Shown here one piece after another: positions 1-7,128 of a stretch of 16,574 bases of DNA. The stretch lies in NCBI GenBank assembly GCA_910595815.1, contig CAJVCM010000062.1, positions 1 through 16,574 of the forward strand, in the 5' to 3' direction. The stretch comes from Candidatus Thioglobus plumae. Its GTDB lineage: Bacteria; Pseudomonadota; Gammaproteobacteria; PS1; Pseudothioglobaceae. The number at the start of each line of letters is the position of its first letter. The stretch's first letter is position 1. The notes under the pieces were generated by a model. The model was given only the letters and a program-made list of their open reading frames with translations, did no database searches and had not been told where the DNA came from. The translations under genes were made by a program, and so were the position numbers.

Positions 1-900
1 ATTGTAAAGGTTAAAGAGCCTCAACCGAATGAATGTAAGATGCTTAGCAAGGATCAAATCATTTTCACTTACCTGCATCTTGCAGCAGATCCAGAACAAA
101 CTCAATTATTGATTGAATCAGGGGCAACTTGTATTGCCTATGAAACTGTCACTGATGATGAGGGGCGATTGCCATTACTAAAGCCCATGAGTGAAATAGC
201 TGGCAGAATGTCAATCCAATCCGGCGCCCACCATTTAGAAAACACGCAAGGTGGATCCGGGGTGTTACTCAGTGGTGCCACTGGGGTAGATTCAGCTCAA
301 GTGCTGGTACTAGGTGGTGGCGTTGTGGGCATGAATGCTGCCAAAGTGGCCCTAGGCATGGACGCTGATGTCACTATCCTTAATCGCTCAATTTCAGAGC
401 GACTAATTAAATTTCAAAAAAAACACTCATCACAACTGACCATTGACTTATCTACGCAAGCCAATATTGAACAACAATTAAGTAGTACTGATTTGGTTAT
501 TGGTGCTGTATTAGTTGCAGGCTCTAAAGCGCCAAAGCTGATTACACGTGGCATGCTCAAGTTAATGAAAAAAGGCTCAGTTTTGGTCGATGTATCAATT
601 GATCAGGGCGGTTGTTTTGAGACATCAACAGTGACCACACATGACAAACCAAGCTATGTGGTTGATGACATTATTCATTATTGTGTGGGTAATATGCCAG
701 GTGCGGTCGCACAGACTGCGACTCTGGCACTCACTAACGCGACATTACCTTATGTGCTTGAACTTGCCAATAAAGGTGCTCAGAAAGCCATCTTCGATAA
801 TTCAAACTTGTTAAATGGATTGAATATTTTTCAAGGAAAAGTTACACATCAGGCGGTGGCTGAAAGCCTGGACTATCAATACAGCCCAGTTAATTTTTAA
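1..900 (+). CDS. ald: Alanine dehydrogenase, 5'-truncated by the window edge
   Basis: Catalyses NAD-dependent interconversion of alanine with pyruvate and ammonia in the cytoplasm. The reading frame is open from base 1, so the gene starts upstream; 299 residues are present and about 70 N-terminal residues are missing compared with the usual ~370. The first ATG in frame (base 40) is internal: the residues before it (IVKVKEP) are the conserved substrate-binding lysine segment of this family. Next come TYLHLAA with the catalytic histidine, the NAD-binding Rossmann motif GGGVVGMNAAK (about bases 313-345), and SIDQGG (about 595-612) with the catalytic aspartate. All key residues of the visible part are intact. 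The stop overlaps the stop of convergent pyrE. The main alternative, a transhydrogenase alpha subunit, is related but the IDQGG and HLAA segments favour Ald. Confidence 0.95.
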   Translation: MVKVKEPQPNECKMLSKDQIIFTYLHLAADPEQTQLLIESGATCIAYETVTDDEGRLPLLKPMSEIAGRMSIQSGAHHLENTQGGSGVLLSGATGVDSAQVLVLGGGVVGMNAAKVALGMDADVTILNRSISERLIKFQKKHSSQLTIDLSTQANIEQQLSSTDLVIGAVLVAGSKAPKLITRGMLKLMKKGSVLVDVSIDQGGCFETSTVTTHDKPSYVVDDIIHYCVGNMPGAVAQTATLALTNATLPYVLELANKGAQKAIFDNSNLLNGLNIFQGKVTHQAVAESLDYQYSPVNF

Positions 901-1535
901 ACGCCGTATTGATCCCTGTAAGCTTCGATACGCCCTATCAGAGCTTGGTCATCACCTTGTTTTAAGTAGTCAATTAAGTGGCCAAGATTAATAATACTTA
1001 GCACGGCAATACCAAAAATTTCTTCCACTTCTTGAATGGCTGATTTATCACCTTTGCCCTTTTCTTGACGGTCAACGGCAACAATCACGCCCTTGGCTTT
1101 GGCACCATTCGCATCAATAATATCCATCGCTTCACGAATCGCTGTGCCGGCAGTGATGACATCATCAATGATTAAAATATCGCCTTCCAATGCATGGCCA
1201 ACAATATCGCCACCTTCACCATGTGTTTTGGCTTCTTTACGATTAAAACTGTACGGTACATTTTTACCAAATGAATCATTCAGTGCCATCGCGCAAGCGG
1301 TGGCTAGTGGGATGCCTTTATAGGCTGGGCCAAATAGCACATCAAAGTCAAGTCCGCTCTCAGTAATGGCTTGGGCATAAAACTTGCCTAATTTTGAGAG
1401 ATGCTCGCCAGTATTAAACGAGCCTGCGTTAAAGAAGTAAGGGCTAACACGGCCAGATTTAAGTGTGAATTCGCCAAATTTTAGTGCGCCAATTTCTAAC
1501 ATAAAATCCACAAAGTCTTTTTGATACTGCTGCAT
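897..1535 (-). CDS. pyrE: Orotate phosphoribosyltransferase
   Basis: Converts orotate and PRPP to orotidine 5'-phosphate, the fifth step of pyrimidine synthesis. At 212 residues it is about the length of the E. coli enzyme. Visible landmarks in order: FTLKSGR (residues 23-29), PYFFN (32-36), FGPAYKGIPLA (68-78), the flexible catalytic loop FNRKEAKTHGEGG (97-109) and the PRPP-binding motif IIDDVITAGTAI (122-133). The ATG at 1533-1535 has AAGAGG upstream at proper spacing. It is divergent from xth (31 bp apart), so their control regions must be close or overlapping. Its 3' end runs into the ald stop with no room for a terminator between them. Identification is firm. Confidence 0.97.
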   Translation of the reverse strand: MQQYQKDFVDFMLEIGALKFGEFTLKSGRVSPYFFNAGSFNTGEHLSKLGKFYAQAITESGLDFDVLFGPAYKGIPLATACAMALNDSFGKNVPYSFNRKEAKTHGEGGDIVGHALEGDILIIDDVITAGTAIREAMDIIDANGAKAKGVIVAVDRQEKGKGDKSAIQEVEEIFGIAVLSIINLGHLIDYLKQGDDQALIGRIEAYRDQYGV

Positions 1536-1566
1536 ACAATCCTCTTAAATCATTAAAATATTTCCA

Positions 1567-2334
1567 ATGAAGAGAATTATAACGGCTAACGTCAACGGAA
1601 TTCGTGCAGCTGAGCGAAAAGGTTTTTTTGAGTGGATGAAAACTCAAAATGCAGATGTTGTTTGTGTGCAAGAAATCAAAGCGCAAGAAGATCAATTAGA
1701 TGATAAATTCTATCCAAAAGGCATACACACCTATTACAAACCTGCCGAGCGTAAAGGCTATAGTGGTACGGGTTTATACTGCAAACAAAAACCCGATCAA
1801 GTTATTTTCAGCCCTTGGAAGGATATTGATTTTGAGGGTCGTTTTATTCAAGCTGATTTTGGCAATCTCAGTGTTATTTCCATTTACATTCCTTCTGGCT
1901 CAGCCAAACAAGAACGTCAAGATTATAAGATGGCATTTATGACTGAGCGCTTTATGCCTTATCTTCAACAACTACAAGAAGACGGTCGAGAATACATTGT
2001 CTGTGGTGACATCAATATCGTACACAAACCAATTGATATTAAAAATTTCAATGGCAATAAAAATCGTTCAGGCTGTTTGCCGGAAGAGCGGGCGTGGATG
2101 GAAGAACTATTCACACAAACAGGTTTTATTGATGCCTTTCGAGAGATCAATCAAGAAGCAGATCAATACACTTGGTGGTCTAATAGAGGGCAGGCTTGGG
2201 CTAATAATACAGGCTGGCGTATTGACTACCATATTCTCAGTGCCAACCTTAAGGGCACGCCTCAACGTGTTGAAATTTATAAAGACGAACGTTTTTCTGA
2301 TCATTCGCCACTCATCATTGATTACGACTTATGA
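1567..2334 (+). CDS. xth: Exodeoxyribonuclease III / AP endonuclease
   Basis: A 255-residue enzyme of the exonuclease III family, which cuts DNA at abasic sites and trims 3' blocked ends in base excision repair. The metal and catalytic residues of the family are visible: N8 (ANVNG), E36 (VQEIK), Y107 (IYIPSGS), D148 and N150 (GDIN), D220 (WRIDYHIL), and the D245-H246 pair (SDHSPL). This matters because in Pseudomonas the ExoIII-like gene beside pyrE is Crc, a regulator that has lost activity; here the active site is complete, so a working nuclease is the better call. The ATG has no Shine-Dalgarno match, and a TAAAAT hexamer lies at 1554-1559, so a leaderless message is possible. The gene overlaps trmB by 4 bp, which suggests co-transcription. 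Confidence 0.95.
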   Translation: MKRIITANVNGIRAAERKGFFEWMKTQNADVVCVQEIKAQEDQLDDKFYPKGIHTYYKPAERKGYSGTGLYCKQKPDQVIFSPWKDIDFEGRFIQADFGNLSVISIYIPSGSAKQERQDYKMAFMTERFMPYLQQLQEDGREYIVCGDINIVHKPIDIKNFNGNKNRSGCLPEERAWMEELFTQTGFIDAFREINQEADQYTWWSNRGQAWANNTGWRIDYHILSANLKGTPQRVEIYKDERFSDHSPLIIDYDL

Positions 2335-3017
2335 GTGAGAAAGTCGTGCACAAAATTCAAAGTTTTGTCAGGCGCTCTGGCCGACTAACACTTGGACAAA
2401 GAACTGGTTTGATTGATCTTTGGCCACAATTTGGTGTCGACATTCCTAGCGGAATAATTGATCTAAACAGCTTATTTAAAAAAATCCAACCTATTACGCT
2501 AGAGATTGGATTCGGCAATGGGGATAGCCTGTTAGAGATGGCGATTAATGCACCTGATCAAAATTTCTTGGGTATTGAAGTTTATGAGGCTGGCATAGGC
2601 AGATTGATTAACGAGGCCAATAAACACCAGCTTAGCAACTTAAAAATCATCAAAGCCGATGCAGTTGAAGTACTTGAACATCATATCAAAGACGATAGTT
2701 TTGATACGTTTCAACTGTTCTTCCCCGACCCATGGCATAAGAAGAAACACCATAAGCGCCGAATTATACAAACTGATTTCCTGGATTTGATTTCAAACAA
2801 ACTGCAAGATGGCGGCACAATGCACATGGCAACAGATTGGGAAAACTACGCTGAATACATGATGGTAACACTAGAAAAGCACCCCCACTTTAAAAACGCC
2901 ATGGGTGCCCATAAATATTCATTAAGACCTGAACATCGGCCGATTACTAAATTCGAACGCCGAGGTGAACGACTAGGGCACGGTGTTTGGGATTTAATTT
3001 TTATTAACGAGAAATAA
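2331..3017 (+). CDS. trmB: tRNA (guanine-N7-)-methyltransferase
   Basis: Uses S-adenosylmethionine to methylate G46 in the variable loop of tRNAs. It has 228 residues, close to the family norm. The SAM-binding Rossmann motif LEIGFGNG is at residues 57-64, the acidic ribose-binding segment IEVYE at 82-86, the TrmB hallmark FFPDPWHKKKHHKRR at 130-144, TDWENY at about 168-173, and the C-terminal TKFERRGERLGH at about 206-217. The N-terminal RRSGRLTLGQR is also typical. It starts inside the xth stop (ATGA overlap) and is followed after 2 bases by fxsA, so the four genes from xth to folC look like one transcription unit. Identification is firm. Confidence 0.96.
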   Translation: MSEKVVHKIQSFVRRSGRLTLGQRTGLIDLWPQFGVDIPSGIIDLNSLFKKIQPITLEIGFGNGDSLLEMAINAPDQNFLGIEVYEAGIGRLINEANKHQLSNLKIIKADAVEVLEHHIKDDSFDTFQLFFPDPWHKKKHHKRRIIQTDFLDLISNKLQDGGTMHMATDWENYAEYMMVTLEKHPHFKNAMGAHKYSLRPEHRPITKFERRGERLGHGVWDLIFINEK

Positions 3018-3019
3018 TT

Positions 3020-3478
3020 ATGATCTTTCCTTTATTTGTAATTGTCACCTTACTTGAAATCTATGTATTGGTATCCGTGGGTGAATCGATTGGCGGGTTT
3101 TCTACCATTTTATTAGTCATTATTACCGCATTGATCGGCTCTACTTTGCTTAAACAACAAGGCTGGTCAACCATGGCCAAAGCACAAAATGCTATGGCGA
3201 ACGGGCAAACACCAGCATTTGAGATGATGGAAGGCGTGGTGATCTTAATCTCAGGTGTGTTGTTATTAACACCCGGATTTATTACTGACGCTGTTGGCTT
3301 GTTAGGACTAATGCCTTGGTCTCGAGCTTATTTTATTGATCGCATTCTAAGAAAAAATGCAAAAAAGGTATTTTCTCAGAACAATACGGTGTTCATCCAT
3401 AAAGGCCAATCATCCGAGAAAAAAGACAAGGGTAAAGATAAAAAAGACACCATTGAAGGCGAATTTTGGGAAGACTAA
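3020..3478 (+). CDS. fxsA: FxsA family membrane protein
   Basis: A 152-residue inner-membrane protein of the FxsA family. The E. coli member was named for relieving exclusion of phage T7 by the F plasmid when overproduced; its normal role is unclear. Hydrophobic stretches are at about residues 1-21, 27-44 and 72-99, including the family signatures IGSTLLKQQG and LLLTPGFITDAVGLLGLMP. The C-terminal tail (about 112-145) is rich in lysine and serine and is probably cytoplasmic. It follows trmB by 2 bases and overlaps folC by 13 bases if the TTG start of folC is right. I infer a housekeeping envelope role rather than phage defence, since no other defence gene is nearby. Confidence 0.9.
   Translation: MIFPLFVIVTLLEIYVLVSVGESIGGFSTILLVIITALIGSTLLKQQGWSTMAKAQNAMANGQTPAFEMMEGVVILISGVLLLTPGFITDAVGLLGLMPWSRAYFIDRILRKNAKKVFSQNNTVFIHKGQSSEKKDKGKDKKDTIEGEFWED
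3455..3459 (+). promoter_or_regulatory. Ribosome binding site deciding the folC TTG start
   Basis: GAAGG lies 6 bases before the TTG at 3466, inside the end of fxsA. No ATG or GTG at a matching place would preserve the family's N-terminus, so this site supports the TTG start. Confidence 0.6.
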
Positions 3479-4659
3479 AAACCTTAGAAGAGTGGCTTAA
3501 TTGGCAAGAGAGCTTGCACACCCAAGAAATTGACCTTGGGCTCGAGCGCATACAAAAAGTCTATCAAAAATTATTTCCAGATGGCGTTCCTTTTCAAGTC
3601 ATCACTGTTGCAGGCACTAACGGTAAAGGCTCTACCATTGCTTTTATCGATAGTATTTATCAACAATCAGATTTTAAAGTTGGCGCTTTTACCTCGCCAC
3701 ACCTTATTAAATATAACGAGCGGTTTAGCGTTAATGGTGAAATGGCGAGTGATGAAAGCATCTGCCAAGCCTTTGATACAATTGAAACGCTTCGAGGTGA
3801 AACCTCTTTAACCTATTTTGAATTCTCAACCTTAGCGGCATTGGTGATTTTTGCTCATGAAAAAGTAGCGGTTGCAGTCTTGGAGATTGGGCTAGGTGGC
3901 CGACTCGACTCGGTAAATGTAGTCAACCCAAATGTGAGTGTCATTACCAATATCGCCATTGACCATACTGACTATTTAGGCGATACACGCGAAGCCATCG
4001 GCTTTGAGAAAGCCGGCATTATGAGGTGTGATACGCCTTGTATTTGTGGCGATCAAAATCCGCCCACCTCCATTCAAAAACAAGCTGATAATATTGATGC
4101 ATTGCTTTTGTTTATCAACGAACCTTATCAAGGCACTATCACCCTGAGAGGCGAACATCAGCAATACAATGCCGCCCTTGCGATTGAAGCAGTTAATCAA
4201 CTACAGTCGACGCTCCCTGTAGATAGAAATCAACTATCTACAGGACTACAGAAAGCCAATATTTTGGCTCGTTTTCAAGTCAAAATGGTCAATAATAAAA
4301 CCATTGTGCTAGACGTTGCTCATAATGAGGCAGCCACCAAGGTCCTGGCCGAAACCTTGAAAGCAGAAAAAGTACCAACCTTGGCAATTTTCTCAGCACT
4401 TAAAGATAAAAATATTGAACTCATGATTAGCTCGATAGAGCCTTGCATTGATGAATGGTTAATCGTGCCACTTTCAGTCAATCGTGCCATCAGCACCCAC
4501 GACTTGGTCGAGAAATTTAGCCTGTCCAGCAAAATCACTATTTGCAAAGACATGGCGGCTGCCCTCCATCAAGCTCTGAACACACAGCAGCAACGCGTTG
4601 TTGTTTTCGGATCGTTCCACACCGTGGCTGATGCCATGAATATTCTAGATAAATATTAA
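3466..4659 (+). CDS. folC: Bifunctional dihydrofolate synthase / folylpolyglutamate synthase
   Basis: ATP-dependent ligase that adds glutamate to dihydropteroate and then extends the polyglutamate tail of folates. It has 397 residues, slightly shorter than the ~420 of E. coli. The Mur-ligase-like P-loop AGTNGKGST is at residues 49-57, GGRLD at 144-148, DHTDYLG at 166-172 with EKAGI just after, the C-terminal domain DVAHN at about 283-287, and GSFHTVA near the end. The N-terminal segment LEEWLNWQESLHTQEIDLGLER matches the family and supports initiation at the TTG at 3466, served by GAAGG 6 bases upstream and overlapping fxsA by 13 bases. It is the last gene of the xth-trmB-fxsA-folC run. A later start would remove conserved N-terminal residues. 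Confidence 0.94.
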   Translation: MGRLKTLEEWLNWQESLHTQEIDLGLERIQKVYQKLFPDGVPFQVITVAGTNGKGSTIAFIDSIYQQSDFKVGAFTSPHLIKYNERFSVNGEMASDESICQAFDTIETLRGETSLTYFEFSTLAALVIFAHEKVAVAVLEIGLGGRLDSVNVVNPNVSVITNIAIDHTDYLGDTREAIGFEKAGIMRCDTPCICGDQNPPTSIQKQADNIDALLLFINEPYQGTITLRGEHQQYNAALAIEAVNQLQSTLPVDRNQLSTGLQKANILARFQVKMVNNKTIVLDVAHNEAATKVLAETLKAEKVPTLAIFSALKDKNIELMISSIEPCIDEWLIVPLSVNRAISTHDLVEKFSLSSKITICKDMAAALHQALNTQQQRVVVFGSFHTVADAMNILDKY

Positions 4660-4662
4660 ACC

Positions 4663-4689
4663 TTCATGGTCTACGCATAGCAATATAAT
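4663..4689 (+). promoter_or_regulatory. Candidate sigma-70 promoter for cvpA-purF-metZ
   Basis: A perfect TATAAT is at 4684-4689 in the 63-bp gap between folC and cvpA. The best upstream partner is TTCATG at 4663-4668 with a short 15-base spacer, so the -35 is weak. No PurR-like operator palindrome is visible in the gap, so purine repression of the E. coli kind is not supported. Confidence 0.4.
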
Positions 4690-4722
4690 CTTGTAAAATT
4701 AGCGATTAACTAAGGAGTAAGA

Positions 4723-5580
4723 ATGAGTGAATTTTTTGCAAATATTTGGGAAACGATTGGCCTGTTGGTTTGGTCCGACTGGCTAACAATTGCCGTCTTG
4801 ATCGGCTTCCTTGTGTTCGGCATTAAACGCGGACTTGCTAAAGAGTTAATCAATTTAGCATTTTTAGTATTAGCGATTTTTATTGCCTGGCTCTTTTACC
4901 AAGAGCTTGCCAAAACATCTATTATCACTTGGCTATTGCTTTCTCATCAGTCTCACCTGGCTATTGCTTTCGGCGGTATTTTTATCGGCGTGTTGCTCAT
5001 CAAAAGAGTATTGTACAAGCTCACTGAAATCTCTTCCACTGTCAGCAATCCTTGCGCACTAAACAAACTGTTTGCATTCTTGGTGTTCTTTACTGCTGCT
5101 GCAGCGCTTAGTTGGTATTATCTAGATTTGATTGCAGGTCTTGCACTTATGGAGATTGTCGTTACCAGTGAGTCACTCAGGATCTGGCTATCTTTCGGCA
5201 TTGTCTTTATGATTATCGTAGGCGTGTGTTCCTCTATATCGAGCGTGCTTAATGTCTCTATTGACTCGAGCAAGCCTTGCTTATTGTCACCTTTTTTTCA
5301 AAAGATTTTAAATGGTTTGCACCGTGCAGACAGCGCACTCAATGCGCGAGACATTGACAGCACTAAAAACAAACTACTAGGCGGTTTAATTGGGCTAATC
5401 AAAGGCTCATTAGTAATCCTGATCATGGTGCTGGTCTTACAAAGTGTAGAGTGGGTTTCTCAGCAATATTATTGGGTTGAAACTAAAGGTATGCTCAGAA
5501 TCTTTCAAGATGTGGCTTCAGATATAAAGCCTGAATTATCACAGCATTTATTATTTATCGAAAACGAAATAAGGAAGTAA
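4723..5580 (+). CDS. cvpA: Enlarged CvpA family membrane protein
   Basis: CvpA proteins are inner-membrane proteins first linked to colicin V production and almost always sit before purF, as here (3-base gap). The start has a strong AAGGAG site 5 bases upstream. At 285 residues it is far longer than the E. coli protein (about 160). Hydrophobic stretches lie at about residues 12-33, 42-59, 79-98, 116-142, 154-176 and 220-240, six instead of the usual four. The N-terminal part with KRGLAKELINLAF (35-47) and the last segment with NKLLGGLIGLIKGSL (216-230) carry the family signature. The middle, around 79-142, looks like a decayed second copy of the region at 154-245. Identification rests on the signature and on synteny with purF; function is unknown beyond a membrane role. 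Confidence 0.85.
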   Translation: MSEFFANIWETIGLLVWSDWLTIAVLIGFLVFGIKRGLAKELINLAFLVLAIFIAWLFYQELAKTSIITWLLLSHQSHLAIAFGGIFIGVLLIKRVLYKLTEISSTVSNPCALNKLFAFLVFFTAAAALSWYYLDLIAGLALMEIVVTSESLRIWLSFGIVFMIIVGVCSSISSVLNVSIDSSKPCLLSPFFQKILNGLHRADSALNARDIDSTKNKLLGGLIGLIKGSLVILIMVLVLQSVEWVSQQYYWVETKGMLRIFQDVASDIKPELSQHLLFIENEIRK

Positions 5581-5583
5581 GCT

Positions 5584-7101
5584 ATGTGCGGTATTGTCGG
5601 CATTTTATCCACCACTAAAAAAGATACGGCACTTTATATCTACGATGCCTTGACCATTCTTCAACACCGAGGGCAAGATGCCGCTGGTATTGTCACTTCG
5701 CACAAGGGTCGTTTTTACATGCGCAAGTCAAATGGCTTAGTTAAAAATTCATTTAGAACCAAGCACATGTCCAAACTCTTGGGTGATATGGGTATTGGTC
5801 ATGTGCGCTACCCAACAGCTGGTAGCTCATCTGGTGCAGAAGCTCAACCTTTTTATGTGAATTCACCTTACGGTATTGCCTTTGCTCATAACGGCAATCT
5901 AACCAATACCAAGCAACTCGAAAAAGAATTATTCGAGCAAGACTTACGCCACATTAACACCAATTCTGATTCTGAGATTTTGCTTAATGTATTTGCCAGT
6001 GAATTAGCAAAATTAAAAAAACAACGCATTAACGAACAGGATATTTTTGATTCAGTAACTCAAGTACACAAACGTGTACGTGGCGCTTATGCCACCATAG
6101 GCATGATCCCAGGGTATGGTATTTTTGGCTTCCGTGATCCAAACGGTATCCGCCCACTTATTTTAGGAGAGCGCACAACCGAAGGTGGCACTAAGTATAT
6201 GCTGGCCTCTGAAAGCGTTGCATTAACTGCATTAGGCTATGAGATCACGCGCGATATCAAGCCAGGTGAAGCTGTTGTTATTGATAGAAAAGGCAATGTC
6301 TCTACACAACAGTGTGCTGACAACCCTAAATATTCACCTTGTATTTTCGAGTTTGTCTACTTTGCTAGACCAGATTCAGTAATAGACAATATATCGGTTT
6401 ACAAATCACGTCTTAGAATGGGTGAACGACTTGCTGCAAAAATCCACAAAGAATGGGATGTGGATGAAATCGATGTAGTAATTCCAATCCCTGATACTTC
6501 TCGCGTCGCCGCCTTGCAATTAGCTCATGAGTTAGAAGTTAAATACTCTGAAGGTCTAATTAAGAATCGTTACATTGCACGTACTTTTATAATGCCTGGA
6601 CAAAAACAGCGCAAAAAATCAGTACGTCAGAAGCTCAGCACCATTGAATTAGAATTTAAAGGTAAGAACGTTTTGCTGGTGGATGACTCTATTGTGCGCG
6701 GCACCACCAGTCAACAAATTGTACAAATGGCACGTGATGCAGGCGCTAACAAAGTGTTCTTTGCCTCAGCTGCACCACCGGTACGTCACCCGAATGTATA
6801 CGGCATCGACATGTCTAGTGAAAAGGAGTTTATTGCACACGATAAAGATGTTGATCAAATTTGCCAAGCTATTGGTGCCGACAAACTGATTTATCAAGAT
6901 TTAGACGACCTTATCTGGTGTGTCCAGCAAGGCAATCCAGATATTGCTGAGTTTGACTGCTCTTGTTTTGATGGTAAATATGTCACTCAAGATATTGACA
7001 AAAACTATCTTGATCAAATTGAATCATTGCGTTCTGATTCTGCCAAGCAGAAAAACAACATCAACGAAAGCTCTGAATTGATTTGTAATGATGTAGAATA
7101 A
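5584..7101 (+). CDS. purF: Amidophosphoribosyltransferase
   Basis: Commits PRPP to purine synthesis by transferring ammonia from glutamine to form 5-phosphoribosylamine. The N-terminal class II glutaminase starts MCGIVGIL, so Cys2 becomes the nucleophile after Met removal. Further glutaminase landmarks are HRGQDAAGI, GHVRYPTAG and AHNGNLTN. The C-terminal phosphoribosyltransferase domain carries the PRPP loop VLLVDDSIVRGTTS (about 363-376). The 505-residue length matches the E. coli type, and there is no propeptide before Cys2, unlike the Bacillus type. AAGGAAG lies 6 bases before the ATG. It sits between cvpA and metZ, an order also known from Pseudomonas. Confidence 0.98.
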   Translation: MCGIVGILSTTKKDTALYIYDALTILQHRGQDAAGIVTSHKGRFYMRKSNGLVKNSFRTKHMSKLLGDMGIGHVRYPTAGSSSGAEAQPFYVNSPYGIAFAHNGNLTNTKQLEKELFEQDLRHINTNSDSEILLNVFASELAKLKKQRINEQDIFDSVTQVHKRVRGAYATIGMIPGYGIFGFRDPNGIRPLILGERTTEGGTKYMLASESVALTALGYEITRDIKPGEAVVIDRKGNVSTQQCADNPKYSPCIFEFVYFARPDSVIDNISVYKSRLRMGERLAAKIHKEWDVDEIDVVIPIPDTSRVAALQLAHELEVKYSEGLIKNRYIARTFIMPGQKQRKKSVRQKLSTIELEFKGKNVLLVDDSIVRGTTSQQIVQMARDAGANKVFFASAAPPVRHPNVYGIDMSSEKEFIAHDKDVDQICQAIGADKLIYQDLDDLIWCVQQGNPDIAEFDCSCFDGKYVTQDIDKNYLDQIESLRSDSAKQKNNINESSELICNDVE

Positions 7102-7128
7102 GACCTATTTAACGATTATTTCCCAGAC

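Noticed and set aside
903..935. Hairpin at the ald/pyrE junction as a terminator
   Set aside because: Only a 5-bp CGTAT/ATACG match with a long loop and no T run; not supportable.
1093..1323. Plus-strand open frame inside pyrE
   Set aside because: Shadow of the conserved pyrE reading frame.
3020..3478. FxsA as part of a phage-defence or anti-exclusion system
   Set aside because: The name comes from an overexpression effect in E. coli. The gene sits in a housekeeping run with no other defence component.
4723..5580. Colicin V production locus
   Set aside because: CvpA is named for an indirect effect; there is no bacteriocin, immunity or export gene, and its purF linkage is the normal housekeeping setting.
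7102..7128. SAM riboswitch before metZ
   Set aside because: The purF-metZ gap is only 27 bases, with no room for an aptamer.
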